The position numbers and the translations under genes were made by a program. A DNA stretch of 64,000 nt. Source: Verrucomicrobium spinosum DSM 4136 = JCM 18804. Lineage in GTDB: Bacteria; Verrucomicrobiota; Verrucomicrobiia; Verrucomicrobiales; Verrucomicrobiaceae. The stretch spans positions 1,612,001-1,676,000 of the forward strand of contig NZ_ABIZ01000001.1 in NCBI RefSeq assembly GCF_000172155.1, written 5' to 3'. The notes under the pieces are model-generated. The model saw nothing but the letters and a program-made list of their open reading frames with translations, had not been told where the DNA came from and searched no databases. Numbering within the stretch: the first letter of the stretch is position 1; the number at the start of each line of letters is the position of its first letter. This document shows, in pieces, positions 45,905 to 54,845 of the stretch.

Positions 45905-46309
45905 TTGAAACGCTGCCTCCATACGCTGGTGTGCCTCATTGCCGCTCTCCATCTGGTGGGCGGACATTGGGGTGCGCTTCAGATGGTGGCCTGGGCGAAG
46001 ATGTTGCAGACTTACTCTGAGGACAGAGGGCTGGTGGTGGCGATCAAGGACACCTTCGATGGCGGGCACCCCTGCGCCATGTGCAAAAAGATTTCGGCAG
46101 AGAAGGAAGGGGAGTCTCAGAAGAAGCAACCTGCTTCCAATATGGAGCAGGGCGCTGTCGCCAAATGGCTGGGAGTCGCGTCTGCCGCCGTGTTGCCGGG
46201 CCCTGCCTGGTGCCATGGCAGCGCTGTCTCGCAACATCCCGCCTGCTCGCCGCACTATTACCGCTGGGACATTCTGCCCCCAGTGCCTCCGCCCAAAATC
46301 GCGGCCTGA
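45905..46309 (+). CDS. small exported HPCxMC-motif protein (HPCAMC)
   Basis: A 134-residue paralogue beginning at TTG, selected because MKRCLHTLVCLIAALHLVGGHWG matches MKRSLQSLLCLIAALHLVGGHWG of the 33689 product almost residue for residue. The motif reads KDTFDGGHPCAMCKKI. Two further Cys (PAWCHGSAVSQHPACSPHYY) occur near the C-terminus, where a second HPxC-like element gives extra potential ligands. The tail is PPVPPPKIAA. It is divergent from its paralogue 45744 and precedes the TonB receptor at 46700 by 390 bp. Probable periplasmic metal-binding role, inferred from context. Confidence 0.8.
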   Translation: MKRCLHTLVCLIAALHLVGGHWGALQMVAWAKMLQTYSEDRGLVVAIKDTFDGGHPCAMCKKISAEKEGESQKKQPASNMEQGAVAKWLGVASAAVLPGPAWCHGSAVSQHPACSPHYYRWDILPPVPPPKIAA

Positions 46310-46699
46310 GATCTCATCCCTACAGCAGGGATGAACAGCCCGCATGCAGGCACGGTTGCTCAAGGGTGACAGCCTCATGCGAAACCGCCCTCACGCTCCG
46401 TGCCCAACTCCCTGGCACGGGCTGACAAGGCAGCTGGGTATTGCCCACCCTGATTTCCCAGATCCACACTTTCCGCGTGGTCGTGTCATCGCCGCATTTC
46501 TCCCTGCATGACCACGCAGTCTTTCGGGTAACTGAGCAGAGTGCCCCGGATACCGCGGCCCGTCCTGACGCCACCGTTTTGGCGGCAGGGCGGGTCGCAC
46601 CTTTTCCGGATCACCGGTTGGCCCCGATCGTTCCGCTATTTCCTGAACTCCCCCAGGTCCCAAACTCCCCTCTCAACCAAGACAACAACGACATCACTC
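46310..46699. other. intergenic leader before the third TonB receptor
   Basis: No gene seen. Small inverted elements such as gcgtggtcgtg...catgaccacgc (about 46475-46516) could form a hairpin, but no known riboswitch core (for example a B12 box) is recognisable. Confidence 0.5.
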
Positions 46700-48880
46700 A
46701 TGAAACACCAGACCATCCTGGCCGTGGCATCCATGGGCATCCTGCCCCTTGGAGCCCAGCAGCCATCCACGCCCCCGCCCGCTCCCACCGCGACCCTTCC
46801 AGAGGTCACCGTCACTGGCACCAAGGAGTCTCCCTCTCTCACCGTCCCCTCAGTGGAGGCCGCCAGGGAGAATCTGGCCCGCACCCCGGGCAACACCTCG
46901 GTGGTGGATGCAGAGGAGTATCGCATTGGCCGGTCTTCCAGCTTTGAGGACGTCTTCAAAAGCGTGCCTGGGGTCTATGCACCTGCCCGCGGCAGCGATG
47001 GCGATGAGGTGAAGCTCTCCATCCGCGGCAGCGGACTGGATCTGGGCTATCACCTGCGTGGCATCAAGATCCTGCAGGACGGCGTGCCGGTGAGCCTCGC
47101 AGACGGATTTGGAGATTTTCAGTCCATTGATCCACTCTCTCTGAGATATGTGGAGATCTGGCGGGGATCCAACGCGCTGCGCTACGGCTCTACCACGCTC
47201 GGTGGTGCCGTCAATTTCGTGAGCCCCACAGGTTATGATGCGGACCCTTTCCGCGTGCGTTTTGAAGCCGGCAGCTTCAACTACTACAATGCGCAGCTCA
47301 GTGGCGGCGGTGTGAGCGGCCCTCTGGACTACTATGTCAGCGGCTCGTTCATGAGCCGGGAGGGGTTCCAGGAGCACTCCCAGATGGACAATGAGCGCTT
47401 CTACGGGAACTTCGGTTATCGCATCAGTGATGACCTGGAGACGCGCTTCTTTCTCACCTACGTGCGCAGCCGTTCCGACCTGCCTGGCAACCTGACCAAG
47501 TCGGAGATCGAGAACTCACCCCGCGCTGCGGATCCTGACGCGATCGCCTTCGACCAGGGACGGGACGTTGACTGGTTCCGTATTGCGAACAAGACCACTT
47601 TGAAGCTGGACGAGACGCACCGCCTGGAAGGCAGCCTCTACTACACCCACTTCGAGCTGGATCACCCGCTCTTCTGGAACCCTTATTTCCTGAACGGCCT
47701 GGGCGTGCGCATCGGCACCTACGACAGCTTCGGCGGGGAGTTGCGCTATCTGAGTGAGGAAGACTGGCTGGGGCGCAAAAATCGCTTCACATTGGGCTTC
47801 ACTCCTGCGGTGACGTTTCTTCACGATGAACGTCTGGAGAACGACTTCGGCAGGCACGGTCCCCACGTCGCCGACGGAGACTTCACCGCGGTGAACTACG
47901 ACCTCTATGCGGAGGAGCAACATTACCTCACAGACAAGCTCTCCGTGCTGGTCGGTTCTTCTTTCACCTATTCCGTGCGCAACTTCGATGACAACTTCAA
48001 CAGTGACCCCAACGGGGACCAGTCGCGAGATCAGGATTACTATGGTTTCAGCCCCAAACTGGGCCTGCTCTATGAAGTGAGTCCGCAGAGCCAGTTCTTC
48101 GCCAACGTCAGTCGCAGCTTTGAGCCGCCGACGGCAGTGGAGACGGTTGGCCTGGGCGGCCCGTCTGGCGATGTCCTGACGCGGGATATTGATGCGCAGA
48201 CCGCCACCACGGTGGAAGTGGGGACGCGGGGAGAAGCCGGCCGCTTCAAATGGGAGCTTGCCTACTACTACTCCTGGCTGAACGATGAACTCCTCACGGT
48301 AAACGATGCCGCAGGCAATCCTCTCGGTACCGTCAACGGTCCGGACACCCATCATCAGGGGGTGGAGCTCGGGCTCGACGCCATTTTGTGGCAGAGCAGC
48401 CCAGCACCGGTGGTGACCAGCGCGAAGTCGCCCAAGGCGGTGGCGCCGGTCCAACTGCAAGGTGGGGACAAGCTCACCTTGAAGCAGGTGTTCAACTGGA
48501 ATGACTTCCGGTTCGATGACAGCGATGCCTATGGCGACAATCACCTCGCGGGGGCCCCGGAGTTCTTCTACCGCGCCGAGCTCCTGTTGGAACTCAGCAA
48601 TGGCATCTATTTCGGGCCCAACTTCCAGTGGGTCTCGCGTGTGCCTGCGGATTATGCCAACAGCCTCTATGCTGACAGCTATGCGATTCTGGGCGTTCGC
48701 CTCGGTTACCGCAGCTCCAAAGGCTGGACCATCTTTGCAGAGGCGCGCAACTTGACGGACGAGAATTATGCCTCGTCCGCTGAGCCCATCGCTGACGCGA
48801 GAACCGCTTTTGGTCCGGCACGAGTCTTCCATCCTGGCGAGCCGGTTTCCTTCTACGGCGGCTTTGAGTGGAAGTTCTAG
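46700..48880 (+). CDS. TonB-dependent outer-membrane receptor
   Basis: A 726-residue receptor. MKHQTILAVASMGILPLGAQQP is a short signal. A Pro-rich stretch precedes the TonB-box-like LPEVTVTGTKE, then SFEDVFKSVPGVYAPARGSDGDEVKLSIRGSGLDLGYHLRGIKILQDGVPVSLADGFGDFQSIDPLSLRYVEIWRGSNALRYGSTTLGGAVNF, a plug resembling FecA-like or metal-chelate receptors. The barrel closes at FYGGFEWKF. An upstream in-frame ATG at 46541 lacks a signal and is rejected. It is convergent with metF across a strong hairpin. Confidence 0.93.
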   Translation: MKHQTILAVASMGILPLGAQQPSTPPPAPTATLPEVTVTGTKESPSLTVPSVEAARENLARTPGNTSVVDAEEYRIGRSSSFEDVFKSVPGVYAPARGSDGDEVKLSIRGSGLDLGYHLRGIKILQDGVPVSLADGFGDFQSIDPLSLRYVEIWRGSNALRYGSTTLGGAVNFVSPTGYDADPFRVRFEAGSFNYYNAQLSGGGVSGPLDYYVSGSFMSREGFQEHSQMDNERFYGNFGYRISDDLETRFFLTYVRSRSDLPGNLTKSEIENSPRAADPDAIAFDQGRDVDWFRIANKTTLKLDETHRLEGSLYYTHFELDHPLFWNPYFLNGLGVRIGTYDSFGGELRYLSEEDWLGRKNRFTLGFTPAVTFLHDERLENDFGRHGPHVADGDFTAVNYDLYAEEQHYLTDKLSVLVGSSFTYSVRNFDDNFNSDPNGDQSRDQDYYGFSPKLGLLYEVSPQSQFFANVSRSFEPPTAVETVGLGGPSGDVLTRDIDAQTATTVEVGTRGEAGRFKWELAYYYSWLNDELLTVNDAAGNPLGTVNGPDTHHQGVELGLDAILWQSSPAPVVTSAKSPKAVAPVQLQGGDKLTLKQVFNWNDFRFDDSDAYGDNHLAGAPEFFYRAELLLELSNGIYFGPNFQWVSRVPADYANSLYADSYAILGVRLGYRSSKGWTIFAEARNLTDENYASSAEPIADARTAFGPARVFHPGEPVSFYGGFEWKF

Positions 48881-48932
48881 GTCTGACCTCCTGCAGGCCG
48901 GTATTCACCGCGCCTGTCTTTCATGCACAGAC

Positions 48933-48961
48933 GCCGGGTGCAGCCGCTCGCTGCACCCGGC
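48933..48961. terminator. hairpin between convergent TonB-receptor and metF genes
   Basis: A perfect 12-bp stem gccgggtgcagc/gctgcacccggc with loop cgctc. There is no T tract on either side, so it may act as a weak bidirectional terminator or mRNA 3' end stabiliser. Confidence 0.55.
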
Positions 48962-48976
48962 CTGTGGGGCAATGTT

Positions 48977-49921
48977 TCATGAACCAATCTTTCCCGCTTC
49001 CATTTCGGATGGGGGAGCTCCCCCTTTCGGGCCGCCCAGTCTTTTAAGGATCTCCAGAATGGGACCTGCCTGGTTGAGGGTGTACAGGTGAATGCCCGAC
49101 ACGCCGTGGTGGAGCAGCTCGGAGCATTGCTCTGTGGCATGATGAAGGCCCACCTCCAGCACGGCAGCGGGATCGTGCTGGACTTTCATGAGGGCCTTCA
49201 GCAAGCGGGCCGGGACCCGGGCGCCGCCCGCCAGCTCTGCCATGCGTCTCAACCCGCTGAGGCTGGTGACAGGCAGGATGCCCGCCAGGATGGGGACCCG
49301 TATGCCCGCCAGTTCGCAACGCTCGCAAAAGTCGTGGAAGTCGCGATTGTCAAAGAAGAGCTGCGTGCAGATGTAGTCGGCACCGGCGTCGATCTTGGCT
49401 TTGAGATGGTCCATCTCCAGCAGCCGGTTGGGAGTGCCGGGGTGACCTTCGGGAAAGCCTGCCACGCCAATGCCGAACCCCCGCCGGTCCGGGTGGGTGC
49501 CGCTTTGGTTGAAGTTCTGAATGTGCCGGACCAGATCGACACACTGCACGCAGTAGTCCTGGCTGTGATCGTAGTCGGGCAGGTTGCGCGGGGCATCCCC
49601 GCGCAGGGCCAGGATGTTGCAGATGCCCTGCGCGGCATAGTGGCTCAGCAGGGTGTCTATTTCCTCGCGCCGGTGATTCACGCAGGTGAGGTGCGGGATG
49701 GGGGGCAGCGTGGTGGTGCGCTTGACGTGTTCCACGAGCTGCATCGTGGCGTGGCGCGTGGAGCCGCCAGCCCCGTAGGTGATGCTCAGGAAGTCAGGCT
49801 TGCAGGCGCTGAGTTGCTCAATGGTGTCGTTCAAGCGGTCGCGACCCTCCGTGGTGTTGGGGGGGAAGAACTCGAATGACAGCGACGGTCTGGAGGCCTG
49901 GAGGATGTCGCGGATGTGCAT
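48977..49921 (-). CDS. metF: 5,10-methylenetetrahydrofolate reductase
   Basis: Reduces methylene-THF to methyl-THF, the methyl donor for MetE. The 314-residue protein begins MHIRDILQASRPSLSFEFFPPNT and contains FLSITYGAGGSTR, the folate/FAD-binding FGIGVAGFPEGHP and AGADYICTQLFFD, all standard in MetF TIM barrels. The start at 49921 is set by homology; the open frame continues upstream to 50128 but overlaps no expected family sequence. It lies downstream of metE on the same strand (125 bp between them), so the two are probably co-transcribed. The C-terminal GGPKGGAPPSE extension is low complexity. Confidence 0.96.
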   Translation of the reverse strand: MHIRDILQASRPSLSFEFFPPNTTEGRDRLNDTIEQLSACKPDFLSITYGAGGSTRHATMQLVEHVKRTTTLPPIPHLTCVNHRREEIDTLLSHYAAQGICNILALRGDAPRNLPDYDHSQDYCVQCVDLVRHIQNFNQSGTHPDRRGFGIGVAGFPEGHPGTPNRLLEMDHLKAKIDAGADYICTQLFFDNRDFHDFCERCELAGIRVPILAGILPVTSLSGLRRMAELAGGARVPARLLKALMKVQHDPAAVLEVGLHHATEQCSELLHHGVSGIHLYTLNQAGPILEILKRLGGPKGGAPPSEMEAGKIGS

Positions 49922-50046
49922 GATAGACGGGGAGATGGGAGACTCAGTGGAGAACGGGCCGCCAGCAGGAGTGAGGTGGAGAGGGGCACGATGAGACCGT
50001 GGAGGGGAGTTGCCTTCCCCTCCACGGTCTGCGGGGTGGGGCGGGC

Positions 50047-52407
50047 TTAGACGGCGGCAGGCTGGGCCGCGCGCAGCGTGCGGGCGGCCGCCACCATGTG
50101 GATGAGGGAAGGTTTCACCTCCTCCCACCCGCGGGTCTTCAATCCACAGTCCGGATTCACCCAGAGATTGCGACGGGGCAGCACGGCCTCGGCCTTGCTC
50201 ATCAGTCGCACCATCTCCTCCTCAGTCGGCACGCGCGGGGAGTGGATGTCATACACACCCGGCCCGATTTCGTTGGGATACTGGAAACCAACGAACGCGT
50301 CCAGCAGCTCCATGTTGGAGCGGGAGGTCTCGATGGTGATGACATCGGCATCCATGTCCGCGATGGACTTGATAATGTCATTGAACTCCGAGTAGCACAT
50401 GTGCGTGTGAATCTGGGTGTCATCCTTCACCCCGCTGGCGCTCAGGCGGAAGGCCTTGACCGCCCAGTCCAGGTAGTGATCCCAGTCATGGCGACGCAGA
50501 GGCAGCCCTTCGCGGATCGCGGGTTCATCGATCTGGATGGCAGCGATGCCGGCCTTTTCGAGGTCCACCACTTCATCCCGGATGGCCAGGCCGATCTGGT
50601 GGGTGGTCACGGAGCGCGGCTGGTCATCGCGCACGAAGCTCCACTGGAGGATCGTCACCGGGCCGGTGAGCATGCCCTTCATGGGGCGCTTGGTGAGGGA
50701 CTGGGCGTACTCAGACCAGTAGGTGGTCATGGGTTTCGGGCGGCTCACATCGCCAAAGATGATCGGCGGTTTCACATAGCGGCTGCCGTAGCTCTGGACC
50801 CAGCCGTTGCTGGTGAAGGCGAACCCTTCCAGGTTCTCGCCGAAGTACTCCACCATGTCGTTGCGCTCGAACTCGCCATGCACCGGCATGTCGATGCCGA
50901 TCTCATCCTGCCAGGCCACGCATCTGGCGGTTTCCTCCTTGAGGAACTGGTCATAAGCCTCGTCACTCAGCTCGCCTTTTTTCCACTGGGCGCGCGCCTT
51001 GCGCACCTCGGCGGTTTGGGGGAAGGAGCCGATCGTGGTCGTGGGGAACTCGGGCAACTGCAGCTTGGCCGCCTGCTGCTGCTGGCGGGCAGGGAAGGCG
51101 GAGGCCCGCTCGTAGTCAGAGGCCTGCACCGCGGCCAGGCGGGATTTCACCGCCTCGTTGTGGATGCGCTTGCTGGCCTTGCGGGAGGCGGCGGCAGCCT
51201 GGTTGGCTGCCAGCTTGTCGATTGCGCCGGTGCCGTCCAGGAGCTGGCGCAGGTCCACCACCTCGGCCAGTTTCTGATCAGCAAAGGCCAGCCAGTTCTT
51301 CAGTTCATCATCCAGCTTGGGCTCATTCGCCAGCGTGACGGGGGAGTGCATGAGCGAGCAGGACGGGGCCACCCACAGTCGGTCGGCTCCCACTGCGGCG
51401 CGGGCTTTAGCGAGCACTTCCAGGGAGGCGTCGTAGTGGTTCTTCCAGATGTTGCGGCCTTCCACAATGCCCACGGAGAGGATCTTGTCCTGCGGGAACT
51501 TGGCCAGCACGGCGTCGATGTCCTCTGCGCCGCGCACGAAGTCGAAGTGCAGGGCCTCCACCGGGAGGGCCAGGTAGGCATCCAGATTGCCACGCACACC
51601 ACCGAAGTAGGTGGTGACGATCAGTTTGGCCGAGCCTTTGGCCTTGGAGAGGCGCTCGTAGCTGCTCTTCAGCGCGGCCAGTTGTTTCTCTGTGAGATCC
51701 AGGGAGAAGACCGGCTCATCAAGCTGGATCCACTGTGCCCCGGCGGCGGCCAGCCGGCTGATGACCTGCTCATAGACGCCCAGCAGATCGTCCAGCAGCG
51801 TGAACGGGTCGAAGTCGGGATGGTTGACGTCTTGAACCTTGCCGAGGGAGAGGTAGGTCACCGGTCCCACGAGCACCGGCTTGGCATTGATGCCGAGCGC
51901 TTTTGCTTCCGCGAACTCGTCAAACACCTTGGTGCTGCTCAGGGTGAACTTCGTCTCAGCCCGGAACTCCGGCACAATGTAGTGGTAGTTCGTGTCAAAC
52001 CACTTGGTCATCTCACTGGCATAGGTGGAGACGCCCTTGCTCTCGCAGCCACAGTCAGCGCCGTGCGTATGAGCCACGGGGGACGCGCCCCCCTGGGTGC
52101 CGCGGGCCACAGTGAACACCGTGTTGGCATCCGTCTGGCCGCCCTGCCACTGGAACCGCGGGGGCACGTTGCCCACGAGGCAGCTCAGGTCGAGCGTCTG
52201 GTCGTAGAAGGAGAAATCGTTGACCGGAATCAGGTCGATCCCTGCCGCCTGTTGTTTCCTCCAGTTGGTCTCCCGCAGCTTCCTGCCGGTGGCCAGCAGC
52301 TCGTCCAGCGCCAGCCTGCCCTTCCAGTAGGACTCAGTGGCCTTTTTCAGTTCACGTTGCTCTCCGATGCGCGGGTAGCCGAGGGTGTGTGTTTTGATCG
52401 CAGTCAT
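50047..52407 (-). CDS. metE: cobalamin-independent methionine synthase
   Basis: Transfers methyl from methyl-THF polyglutamate to homocysteine. The 786-residue protein covers the full two-barrel enzyme. It starts MTAIKTHTLGYPRIGEQRELKKATESYWKG, and the zinc ligands are visible in IHTHMCYSEF and NPDCGLKTRGW. The linker has LPEFPTTTIGSFPQT, the start of the catalytic barrel. Length is slightly above the E. coli enzyme (753). Divergent from a MetR-type regulator with a dyad overlapping its start codon, so activation by MetR with homocysteine is the expected control. Confidence 0.98.
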   Translation of the reverse strand: MTAIKTHTLGYPRIGEQRELKKATESYWKGRLALDELLATGRKLRETNWRKQQAAGIDLIPVNDFSFYDQTLDLSCLVGNVPPRFQWQGGQTDANTVFTVARGTQGGASPVAHTHGADCGCESKGVSTYASEMTKWFDTNYHYIVPEFRAETKFTLSSTKVFDEFAEAKALGINAKPVLVGPVTYLSLGKVQDVNHPDFDPFTLLDDLLGVYEQVISRLAAAGAQWIQLDEPVFSLDLTEKQLAALKSSYERLSKAKGSAKLIVTTYFGGVRGNLDAYLALPVEALHFDFVRGAEDIDAVLAKFPQDKILSVGIVEGRNIWKNHYDASLEVLAKARAAVGADRLWVAPSCSLMHSPVTLANEPKLDDELKNWLAFADQKLAEVVDLRQLLDGTGAIDKLAANQAAAASRKASKRIHNEAVKSRLAAVQASDYERASAFPARQQQQAAKLQLPEFPTTTIGSFPQTAEVRKARAQWKKGELSDEAYDQFLKEETARCVAWQDEIGIDMPVHGEFERNDMVEYFGENLEGFAFTSNGWVQSYGSRYVKPPIIFGDVSRPKPMTTYWSEYAQSLTKRPMKGMLTGPVTILQWSFVRDDQPRSVTTHQIGLAIRDEVVDLEKAGIAAIQIDEPAIREGLPLRRHDWDHYLDWAVKAFRLSASGVKDDTQIHTHMCYSEFNDIIKSIADMDADVITIETSRSNMELLDAFVGFQYPNEIGPGVYDIHSPRVPTEEEMVRLMSKAEAVLPRRNLWVNPDCGLKTRGWEEVKPSLIHMVAAARTLRAAQPAAV

Positions 52408-52423
52408 GAATCGGAAGCATTCA
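52407..52423. promoter_or_regulatory. candidate MetR operator (tgaat N7 attca)
   Basis: A perfect 5-7-5 dyad TGAAT-CGGAAGC-ATTCA overlaps the first base of metE. A second dyad, TCAT-N7-ATGA at 52469-52483, overlaps the regulator's start. Both have the T-N11-A form of LysR sites, though spacing differs from the E. coli MetR consensus TGAA-N5-TTCA. Confidence 0.5.
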
Positions 52424-52479
52424 ACCGTCTTGCGGTTTCATCCAATTCATTGTATTGAGGCTTCGCATTCATCTGATTT

Positions 52480-53415
52480 ATGATTTCCGGAACCTCATCC
52501 ACCCTGGAGTTTCGTCATCTCCGCACCATCTCGGCCATTGTGGACACGCACAGCCTGTCCAAGGCGGCGGAGCGTCTGCACCTCAGCCAGCCTGCCGTGT
52601 CGCACCAGGTCCGGGTGATGGAGGAGCTCTGCGGGCTGCCACTCTTTGAGCGCAAGACCATGCCGGTGAAGCTCACGCCTGCCGGGCAGCGGCTGCTGGA
52701 ACTGGCCCGTTCCATGGAGCAGCAGATGGCAGATGCAGAGCGGGATCTGGCCAGGATCGCCGGCGGGAGCACCGGCCAGCTCCGGATCGCGGTGGAGTGT
52801 CATTCGTGCTTCGACTGGCTCATGCCGTCCATGGATGCCTTTCGTGAACGCTGGCCCGAGGTGGAGCAGGATCTGGTTTCAGGGTTTCACGCTGATCCCA
52901 TCGGCCTGCTTCATGAGGACCGGGCGGATCTGGTCATCGTCTCCCATGCGATCAAGCGGCCTCACACCGCCTACCATCCGCTTTTCCGGTATGAAGTTTC
53001 CGCCTTGCTGGCCAAGGAGCATCCGCTGACCCGGAAGCCGTATCTCACAGCCAGGGACTTCGCTACAGAAACGCTCGTGACCTATCCCATTCCGGATGAT
53101 CGCATTGACGTGATGCGCGAGGTGCTGATCCCGGCGCGGATCGATCCCGCCAAGCGTCGCGCCACGGAGCTCACAGTCGCCATTTTGCAGTTGGTGGCCA
53201 GCCGTCGCGGCATCGCTGCCATGCCCCGCTGGGCCATCCAGCCCTTCCTGGATCGCGAGTACGTCGTCGCCCGGCCCATCGGCAAAAATGGCCTGCAGAG
53301 CGCCCTGTACGCCGCCACCACCGAGACGCTCGCCAAGGTGGCCTGGATGTCTGATTTCCAGCAGATCATGCGCAGGGTGAGCTTTGCTTCGTTGCAGGGG
53401 ATCAAGGCGTTCTAA
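52480..53415 (+). CDS. metR: LysR-family regulator, MetR type
   Basis: A 311-residue LysR-type activator. The helix-turn-helix is LEFRHLRTISAIVDTHSLSKAAERLHLSQPAVSHQVRVMEE. The effector domain includes LRIAVECHSCFDWLMPSMDAFRERWPEVEQDL, a MetR signature for the homocysteine-sensing domain. It ends SFASLQGIKAF. Divergent from metE, the classical metE-metR arrangement. ATG 52480 gives a short leader (MISGTSST) before the DNA-binding domain. The 32-bp gacaccagac repeat lies just past the stop. Confidence 0.92.
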   Translation: MISGTSSTLEFRHLRTISAIVDTHSLSKAAERLHLSQPAVSHQVRVMEELCGLPLFERKTMPVKLTPAGQRLLELARSMEQQMADAERDLARIAGGSTGQLRIAVECHSCFDWLMPSMDAFRERWPEVEQDLVSGFHADPIGLLHEDRADLVIVSHAIKRPHTAYHPLFRYEVSALLAKEHPLTRKPYLTARDFATETLVTYPIPDDRIDVMREVLIPARIDPAKRRATELTVAILQLVASRRGIAAMPRWAIQPFLDREYVVARPIGKNGLQSALYAATTETLAKVAWMSDFQQIMRRVSFASLQGIKAF

Positions 53416-53434
53416 GAGAAGACACCAGACATAA

Positions 53435-53466
53435 GACACCAGACTGCCAGACACCAGACATCAGAC
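53435..53466 (+). repeat. gacaccagac-type repeat, identical to 10374-10405
   Basis: A 32-bp identical copy of the segment after metK, preceded by a further gacaccagacataa phrase (53421-53434). It sits between the metR stop and the 406-bp inverted-repeat element. Confidence 0.8.
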
Positions 53467-53493
53467 TTGAGGGGGAGGGGGCCGTCGCTGGGT

Positions 53494-53899
53494 TGCGACA
53501 CCATCGACACCCTTTTTGAAGGTTTTACGAAAATCGTCTATTTGGCGTGTATTTGGCGTATGGTGTTGGATCTGAGGCGGATGTGTGGAAAATAAGGGCG
53601 GTGTTGAGTAAGGTTGGAGCAGGGTAGGTGAGTGGATAGTCTCCACTTGGCCAAGGTGTGGGTGGTCTCCTGAACCCCCGGCGCTTCCGCCTGGGGGAAA
53701 GCGGCAGTGGTCCGGGCCAGGGGAAGAGGCTATCTGCTGCACCCCTCCAAGGGCCTGGGTCATCCAGCGGTGCCCAAGTAGATGCACATGATATATGCCA
53801 GTTTTTGGCGTATGATCCTCAAAATGAGTACTATATGTAAAATAGTCGTTAATAGTCGTTTTTCGTAAAAACTCCAAAAAGGGTGTCGATGGTGTCGCA
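53494..53899. mobile_element. 406-bp element with 49-bp terminal inverted repeats (MITE-like)
   Basis: 53494-53542 and the reverse complement of 53851-53899 match over about 49 bp with only a few mismatches (shared phrase tgcgacaccatcgacaccct). The interior is more AT-rich than the surroundings and carries a duplicated aatagtcgtt and several tttggcgtat phrases, but no gene. The structure suggests a non-autonomous transposable element. No target-site duplication is obvious. Confidence 0.65.
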
Positions 53900-53994
53900 G
53901 AAGAGGGGGGACTGCATGCGCCAGTTCCTTGGCAGGCACTAGCTGAAGCGTCTGAGGGCCTCGCCTTCTCGACGACCTCATCAAGTTTCAATAG

Positions 53995-54845
53995 GCCAGG
54001 CTGGTTGAATTCGGGGTCGGGAACAGAGCACCCAAAGACCTTCGCACACCCAACCCACCCCGGACACCCTGTAGGGCAAGCGCCCCGCTTGCCGCGCGCC
54101 ACCCCTGACTGAGACAACCGGAGCGGTCGCCCTACAACCCAGGGTGGTTGAATCCGGGGTCGGGAAATGAGCCCCCAAAGACCTTCGTACACCCAACCCA
54201 CCCCGGACACCCTGTAGGGCAAGCGCCCCGCTTGCCACGCCCCACCCCTGACTGAGGCAACCGAAGCGGTCGCCCTACAACCCAAGATGGCTGGATCCGC
54301 GGACGAAGACGGAACCCCCAAAGACCTTCGCGCCCCCAACCCGCCCCTGACGCCTGTAGGGCAAGCGCCCCGCTTGCCACGCGCCACCCCTGATGAGGCA
54401 ACCGAAGCGGTCGCCCTACAACCCAGGGGGGTTGAATCCGGGTCTGGTAAAAGAACCCCCAAAGACCTTCGCGCCCCCAACCCCCCCCGGACACCCTGTA
54501 GGGCAAGCGCCCCGCTTGCCGCGTGCCACCCCTGATGAGGCAACCGAAGCGGTCGCCCTACAACCCAGGGTGGTTGGACGCGGGTTGGGGAACAGAACAC
54601 CCAGAGACCTTCGCACACCCAACCCACCCCTGACACCCTGTAGGGCAAGCGCCCCGCTTGCCACGCGCCACCCCTGATGAGGCAACCGAAGCGGTCGCCC
54701 TACAGACCCAGGACATCCGGCCACTCGTTCAGAAAAAGAACACCCAACGGTCTCTGCGCTTTGCACCTCCCGTCGCGCCAAAAATCTCCGGCGGCACCTC
54801 CACCAACCCCTTGCGCAAACTTCAACTCGTTGCTATCGAAAAATC
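53995..54845. repeat. REP/iREP (BIME) array, left arm, 5 pairs
   Basis: Five copies of tgtagggcaagcgccccgct (starting about 54070, 54213, 54354, 54498 and 54640), each followed about 45 bp later by the facing element that reads gtagggcgaccgcttcggtt on the minus strand. The period is about 142 bp. Each element is GTAG plus a hairpin (ggcaagc/gcttgcc or ggcgacc/ggttgcc), the layout recognised by RAYT transposases. Spacers (caaagaccttcgc...acccaaccc) are also conserved. Confidence 0.92.

Noticed and set aside
49999-52458. An 819-codon open frame antisense to metE
   Set aside because: It mirrors metE across its full length and has no domain; GC-rich codon usage keeps the opposite strand open. 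The same holds for the long frames antisense to metK (9149-10393), ahcY (10796-12298), the DUF1592 protein (15157-17070) and the VWA gene.
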